Origin: Candidatus Peregrinibacteria bacterium | GTDB taxonomy: Bacteria; Patescibacteriota; Gracilibacteria; Peribacterales; Peribacteraceae | NCBI GenBank assembly: GCA_016186175.1 | Contig: JACPMB010000002.1 | Span: forward strand, 1-40,700 | DNA: 40,700 nt | Direction of reading: 5' to 3' | In this document: one piece after another, positions 38,261 to 40,700 of the stretch | How the letters are laid out: each line of letters starts with the position of its first letter | How positions within the stretch are numbered: the stretch's first letter is position 1 | Made by a program: the position numbers and the translations under genes | Notes under the pieces: generated by a model | Told to the model about the DNA's origin: nothing | The model's database searches: none | The model's input: the letters and a program-made list of their open reading frames with translations, nothing else

Positions 38261-38566
38261 TTAGTTCTTTTCGCTTCCCCACACCTCCACCAGCACCTCC
38301 TCAATCTCACTGTCTAAATAGATGATGATTCTGCAGCCAGCTAAGTCATCTATATCCTGCAATCTCTTAGCGCTATGACCATTTGCAAATTTCCTCTCTA
38401 ATGAAGCCACTTCCTTTGCTCTATTTGTTACCAATAGGTAATGGGTTCCATGATTCTTAAGAGTTATCTCCAACAACTCTTTTACCTTCTGAGAGAAGCG
38501 CACGTATTGCTCTCTTTTATTCCTGTAAGCAGCAAGTACTTGTTCAGTCTTCATATTCGTTTGCAT
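38261..38566 (-). CDS. RelA/SpoT-like nucleotidyltransferase N-terminal fragment
   Basis: A 101-residue frame resembling the first half of a RelA/SpoT synthetase domain: LLVTNRAKEVASLERKF holds the R-X-K and S-X3-K pattern, and LQDIDDLAGCRIIIYL matches the DIxDLxGxRI block (71-80). The second half of the domain, with the later catalytic and substrate motifs, is missing; the frame ends at VWGSEKN, and no continuation is seen in other frames. The ATG at 38566 overlaps by one base (TAATG) the stop that would end the full-length upstream restriction gene. It may be a truncated synthetase, a binding-only relic or an antitoxin-like part. Confidence 0.5.
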   Translation of the reverse strand: MQTNMKTEQVLAAYRNKREQYVRFSQKVKELLEITLKNHGTHYLLVTNRAKEVASLERKFANGHSAKRLQDIDDLAGCRIIIYLDSEIEEVLVEVWGSEKN

Positions 38567-38679
38567 TAGTAACCCATAGCAAGCTGATCGAGCATATCAG
38601 GCCCCTTTTCCTGTCCAACTTCCTGATATATCCCCAGCACCTCTTCATAAGTACCAGGCCCACCCACAAGATCCCAAAA
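38566..38679 (-). pseudogene. Separated C-terminal segment of the TdeIII-like endonuclease
   Basis: Immediately after the TAG at 38680-38682 the same frame continues for 37 codons, through FWDLVGGPGTYEEVLGIYQE and on to LAMGY, then TAA. TdeIII/MjaII-family endonucleases end with a very similar segment, roughly EFWDFLGGEGTYEELL, so this is the family C-terminus cut off by a nonsense codon. In relatives Glu stands at the TAG position, so GAG to TAG is the simplest change. The TAA overlaps the next ATG by one base, the junction expected if the gene once ended here. Confidence 0.75.
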
Positions 38680-39378
38680 CTATTTGCCGATCAAAACCTC
38701 ATTCTTTACATCCATGTAGTTCACAACGAAACTATGCTTGTACACTGATTTTTCGATCCCATAAGGGTTATATGCCATCGCATAGTATGCTTTCACGCGA
38801 GGATATTGTGCATGCCTTATTGCATGAATTTGCAGCAATCGTCCTGTTGCCTCCAGGCATTGTCCTTTGTTTGGTTTCGGGCTTTTTATTTCGAAGTACA
38901 ACTCTTCACCTTTCTTCGTCTCAATGTATAGATCAGCAATGCTTGTGCGCTCTGTCCCCCCTCCGGCTTTGCTGTACCTGACGGCTTCTTCAATATAGTC
39001 TGGAAAGCTCTCCTTCATCCCACCACTACCAACCTTGCTGACTATCTCTTCAATCCTCTTTATGGATTTTGCTGTCACAGTTCCCTTAACCCTGTATCCC
39101 CTGACTGCACTTTTGTGAAAACCATTGGCGATGAGTCTCGCACACTCCTCAAAAGTAGTGCCAAGTTTTGTTGAAAAAGATCTCTCAAATTCCGTGATTG
39201 TGAGTAGACCATCGGGTAGCAATGACTCATGAAAAGGTTTCAGGTCGCCCTTCGGTGAACTTTTTCTCAGGGGTCGTAATTTCTTGGGATCGAAATTGTT
39301 CTCCGTCTTCTTACTGATCATTCCTTGGATGAATCCTTCGAGAAAGCCCTTAATTTCACTGCGAATCTTTGCATTCAT
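38680..39378 (-). CDS. Type II restriction endonuclease, TdeIII-like, ended early by TAG
   Basis: TdeIII and MjaII cut GGNCC. This 232-residue frame has the family features LTITEFERSFSTKLGTTFEE, a DNA-binding-like middle (RGYRVKGTVTAKSIKRIEEIV) and the probable nuclease core SIADLYIETKKGEELYFEIKSPKPNKG, where Asp, then Glu-X-Lys fit PD-(D/E)XK. YNPYGIEKSVYK follows as in the family. Translation stops at IGK-TAG, but about 37 more family-like codons follow in frame, so the intact protein would have been about 270 residues. The ATG at 39378 overlaps the methyltransferase stop by 4 bases. The product may be inactive, active without its tail, or partly full length through read-through. Confidence 0.82.
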   Translation of the reverse strand: MNAKIRSEIKGFLEGFIQGMISKKTENNFDPKKLRPLRKSSPKGDLKPFHESLLPDGLLTITEFERSFSTKLGTTFEECARLIANGFHKSAVRGYRVKGTVTAKSIKRIEEIVSKVGSGGMKESFPDYIEEAVRYSKAGGGTERTSIADLYIETKKGEELYFEIKSPKPNKGQCLEATGRLLQIHAIRHAQYPRVKAYYAMAYNPYGIEKSVYKHSFVVNYMDVKNEVLIGK

Positions 39379-40631
39379 ACTTTTTGCCAAATAAGGATAC
39401 TCTCATAGAATGCTCCGCTTCTTCTGCCTGTTCGTCTGTTCACATGCCGCTCAACCCTGCCTACAGCTTTGAAGCCTACAATACTCGGATCATACAGATT
39501 GCATTTATCGTGCACAACAATCGCCATTACTCCCTTGGGTGCCATGTGATCCCTAGTGTGAAGCAGCACTTGATTAATGCCATCTATGTATTTTGCTCTG
39601 GCACTTTCTGATTGCCCATCTTTCGCTGCGCCGATCTCTCTTGTCTCATTGTTTTTCAAACCGAGTAATTCATACGCATACTTGTGCTGTTCATGGTAAT
39701 CGATCAATCCCACATATGGCGGTGAAGTAAACACCATATCAATCCCATTCGGTAGTAATACCTCCCTTGAATCACCATGAATGACCTTCACATCTGCATC
39801 GGTTCGCATTGCGGAAAATTCTTTCACACGCTGAAGTGTGTCAATCGTGTAGCGATGCAGAAATTTGTAGGCTTCTTGTATTGGTGAACAAGTACGTCCA
39901 TGTTTGTAGCAAAAATAAGATTCGCGCTGGGGTTTCTTAGGAAAATCCAAGTCAAAATGAGTTACTAACCTTGCTGATCTTGCAGATCGCGAAAGGATAA
40001 TTCTCATAAGATCTTGGTAGTTATAGTCCTTTATAAGTTTCAAATAACACAAAAGCTCTCTCCTTGTTTGATCTGCAAACCATTCATTCAAGTAGCTGTT
40101 ACTTGTAGACAGCATCTTACTCACTCTCGTATCATCCTCAAATTTCGTTTTGTAGGTCGATAATCTTCTCAAAATATCGTAAATGTCTTTTTCCAAAACA
40201 CTGATGTCATACTTATCTGTTTTGGCTTTGGAAAGCAGAATGTTAAATGCAGATATATCGGTTCCAATTGCATCAATACCTAGAGCATTTGCTTCAACGA
40301 GAGTAGTTCCCGAACCACAAAAGGGATCGTAAACCACTTCTGGTTTGAATTTCCGTAGAAAAATCTCAACAAGCTGCGGGATGAACTTCCCAAGATATGG
40401 GTGAAGTCTATGTACATGTTTCGTGCGAATGAACTCGGGCAAATCCCTCTCTCTCCAATTTAAGTTAAGTACATGTAAGTCAGTGCGGGAGTTGATACTC
40501 GCAAAATCCGTAAGAGGTTTTTGCTTATATTGTTGGGCGACCCTTTGTGCGACAGCGTTATGGAACCGATGAAAAACACCCCGTCTGATCGTCGGTAGGG
40601 CGGTTTTCAGCATGTTTACATGTTCGATCAT
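39375..40631 (-). CDS. DNA methyltransferase partner of the TdeIII-like endonuclease
   Basis: A 418-residue SAM-dependent DNA methyltransferase. The SAM motif YDPFCGSGTTLVEANALG lies at about 96-113 and the catalytic TSPPYVGLIDYHEQH at about 308-322, with GDSREVLLPNGIDMVF just before it. TSPPY enzymes usually methylate cytosine N4, sometimes adenine N6. With SAM motif before the catalytic motif, the order is as in alpha- or gamma-type enzymes. The N-terminal 90 residues include RTKHVHRLHPYLGKFIPQLVE, often seen in such enzymes. Its stop overlaps the endonuclease ATG (ATGA). It would protect the sites cut by that enzyme; site specificity is inferred only from the partner. Confidence 0.88.
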   Translation of the reverse strand: MIEHVNMLKTALPTIRRGVFHRFHNAVAQRVAQQYKQKPLTDFASINSRTDLHVLNLNWRERDLPEFIRTKHVHRLHPYLGKFIPQLVEIFLRKFKPEVVYDPFCGSGTTLVEANALGIDAIGTDISAFNILLSKAKTDKYDISVLEKDIYDILRRLSTYKTKFEDDTRVSKMLSTSNSYLNEWFADQTRRELLCYLKLIKDYNYQDLMRIILSRSARSARLVTHFDLDFPKKPQRESYFCYKHGRTCSPIQEAYKFLHRYTIDTLQRVKEFSAMRTDADVKVIHGDSREVLLPNGIDMVFTSPPYVGLIDYHEQHKYAYELLGLKNNETREIGAAKDGQSESARAKYIDGINQVLLHTRDHMAPKGVMAIVVHDKCNLYDPSIVGFKAVGRVERHVNRRTGRRSGAFYESILIWQKV

Positions 40632-40643
40632 TGCGGTTCTCTC

Positions 40644-40700
40644 TCATTCTGTGTCCTGAATATCTTCATTTTCATGTTCAGGCATGGCATCCCCTTGGCA
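40644..40700 (-). CDS. C-terminal end of an upstream gene at the window edge
   Basis: Eighteen codons read on minus from the edge end in TGA at 40644-40646, 12 bases before the methyltransferase start, with an acidic tail (MPEHENEDIQDTE). The composition and spacing suit the end of another gene in the same run. Too short to identify; a second frame is also open across this stretch. Confidence 0.3.
   Translation of the reverse strand, partial: CQGDAMPEHENEDIQDTE

Noticed and set aside
38680-38682. TAG as a reassigned sense codon
   Set aside because: thyA and the RlmD-like gene end in TAG exactly at their conserved C-termini, so TAG acts as a stop in this genome.
1-40700. tRNA, rRNA or other known RNA genes
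   Set aside because: No cloverleaf-like or rRNA-like segment was recognised in the gaps, though a covariance search was not possible.

Overview
The window looks like a stretch of a bacterial chromosome, most probably from a Candidate Phyla Radiation (Patescibacteria) lineage with moderately high GC, such as the Peregrinibacteria/Peribacteria group. This is inference from gene content: an ECF sigma factor paired with a FecR/DUF5667 membrane protein, a TrmB-type regulator, a compact mix of unrelated housekeeping genes, weak or absent Shine-Dalgarno motifs, and SecD without an adjacent SecF. No rRNA or tRNA gene was seen, so placement needs a marker phylogeny. TAG is a genuine stop here: the conserved ends of thyA and the RlmD-like gene use it.

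Layout. 0.1-3.4 kb: ECF sigma factor, FecR/DUF5667 membrane partner, EF-P. 3.4-6.7 kb (minus): an AT-rich orphan gene, then gatB, peptide deformylase and a DEDDh exonuclease. 6.7-7.6 kb: a nested palindrome and endonuclease III. 7.6-11.5 kb: nitrogen assimilation, with ammonium transporter and glutamine synthetase on minus, and a TrmB-type regulator diverging from glnA. 11.5-14.8 kb: folate and thymidylate genes (thyA, folA on plus; folE, folK, folB on minus). 14.8-21.1 kb (minus): SecD carrying an embedded parvulin domain, a SecD-related lipoprotein, a sugar nucleotidyltransferase, a glycosylphosphotransferase-like protein lacking its catalytic domain, and a secreted HExxH protein. 21.1-23.4 kb (plus): RlmD/TrmA-type RNA methyltransferase and a ZIP metal transporter.

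From 23.4 kb the window is accessory. 23.4-28.1 kb holds an AccI-like restriction-modification pair, a DoxX/VKOR redox pair, a beta-class DNA methyltransferase and the stump of a type IIG/Eco57I-like enzyme. 28.1-29.4 kb holds DUF302 and a Met-rich SHOCT protein, divergently arranged, and a decayed DsrE-like fragment. 29.4-36.0 kb encodes a complete potential trehalose cycle: phosphatase (OtsB), GH15 hydrolase, a membrane-anchored OtsA with a sensor-like N-terminus, and a ROK sugar kinase. 36.6-40.7 kb is an AT-rich defence operon, read on minus: N4C/N6A-type methyltransferase, TdeIII-like endonuclease, RelA/SpoT-like fragment, HEPN protein, PD-(D/E)XK-like protein. All junctions are tight.

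The strongest leads are the last operon, whose restriction gene is split by an in-frame TAG with the family C-terminus intact after it; the receptor-like OtsA; the SecD-parvulin fusion preceded by a SecD-like lipoprotein; and several nested palindromes plus an 11-unit heptamer array between glnA and amt.
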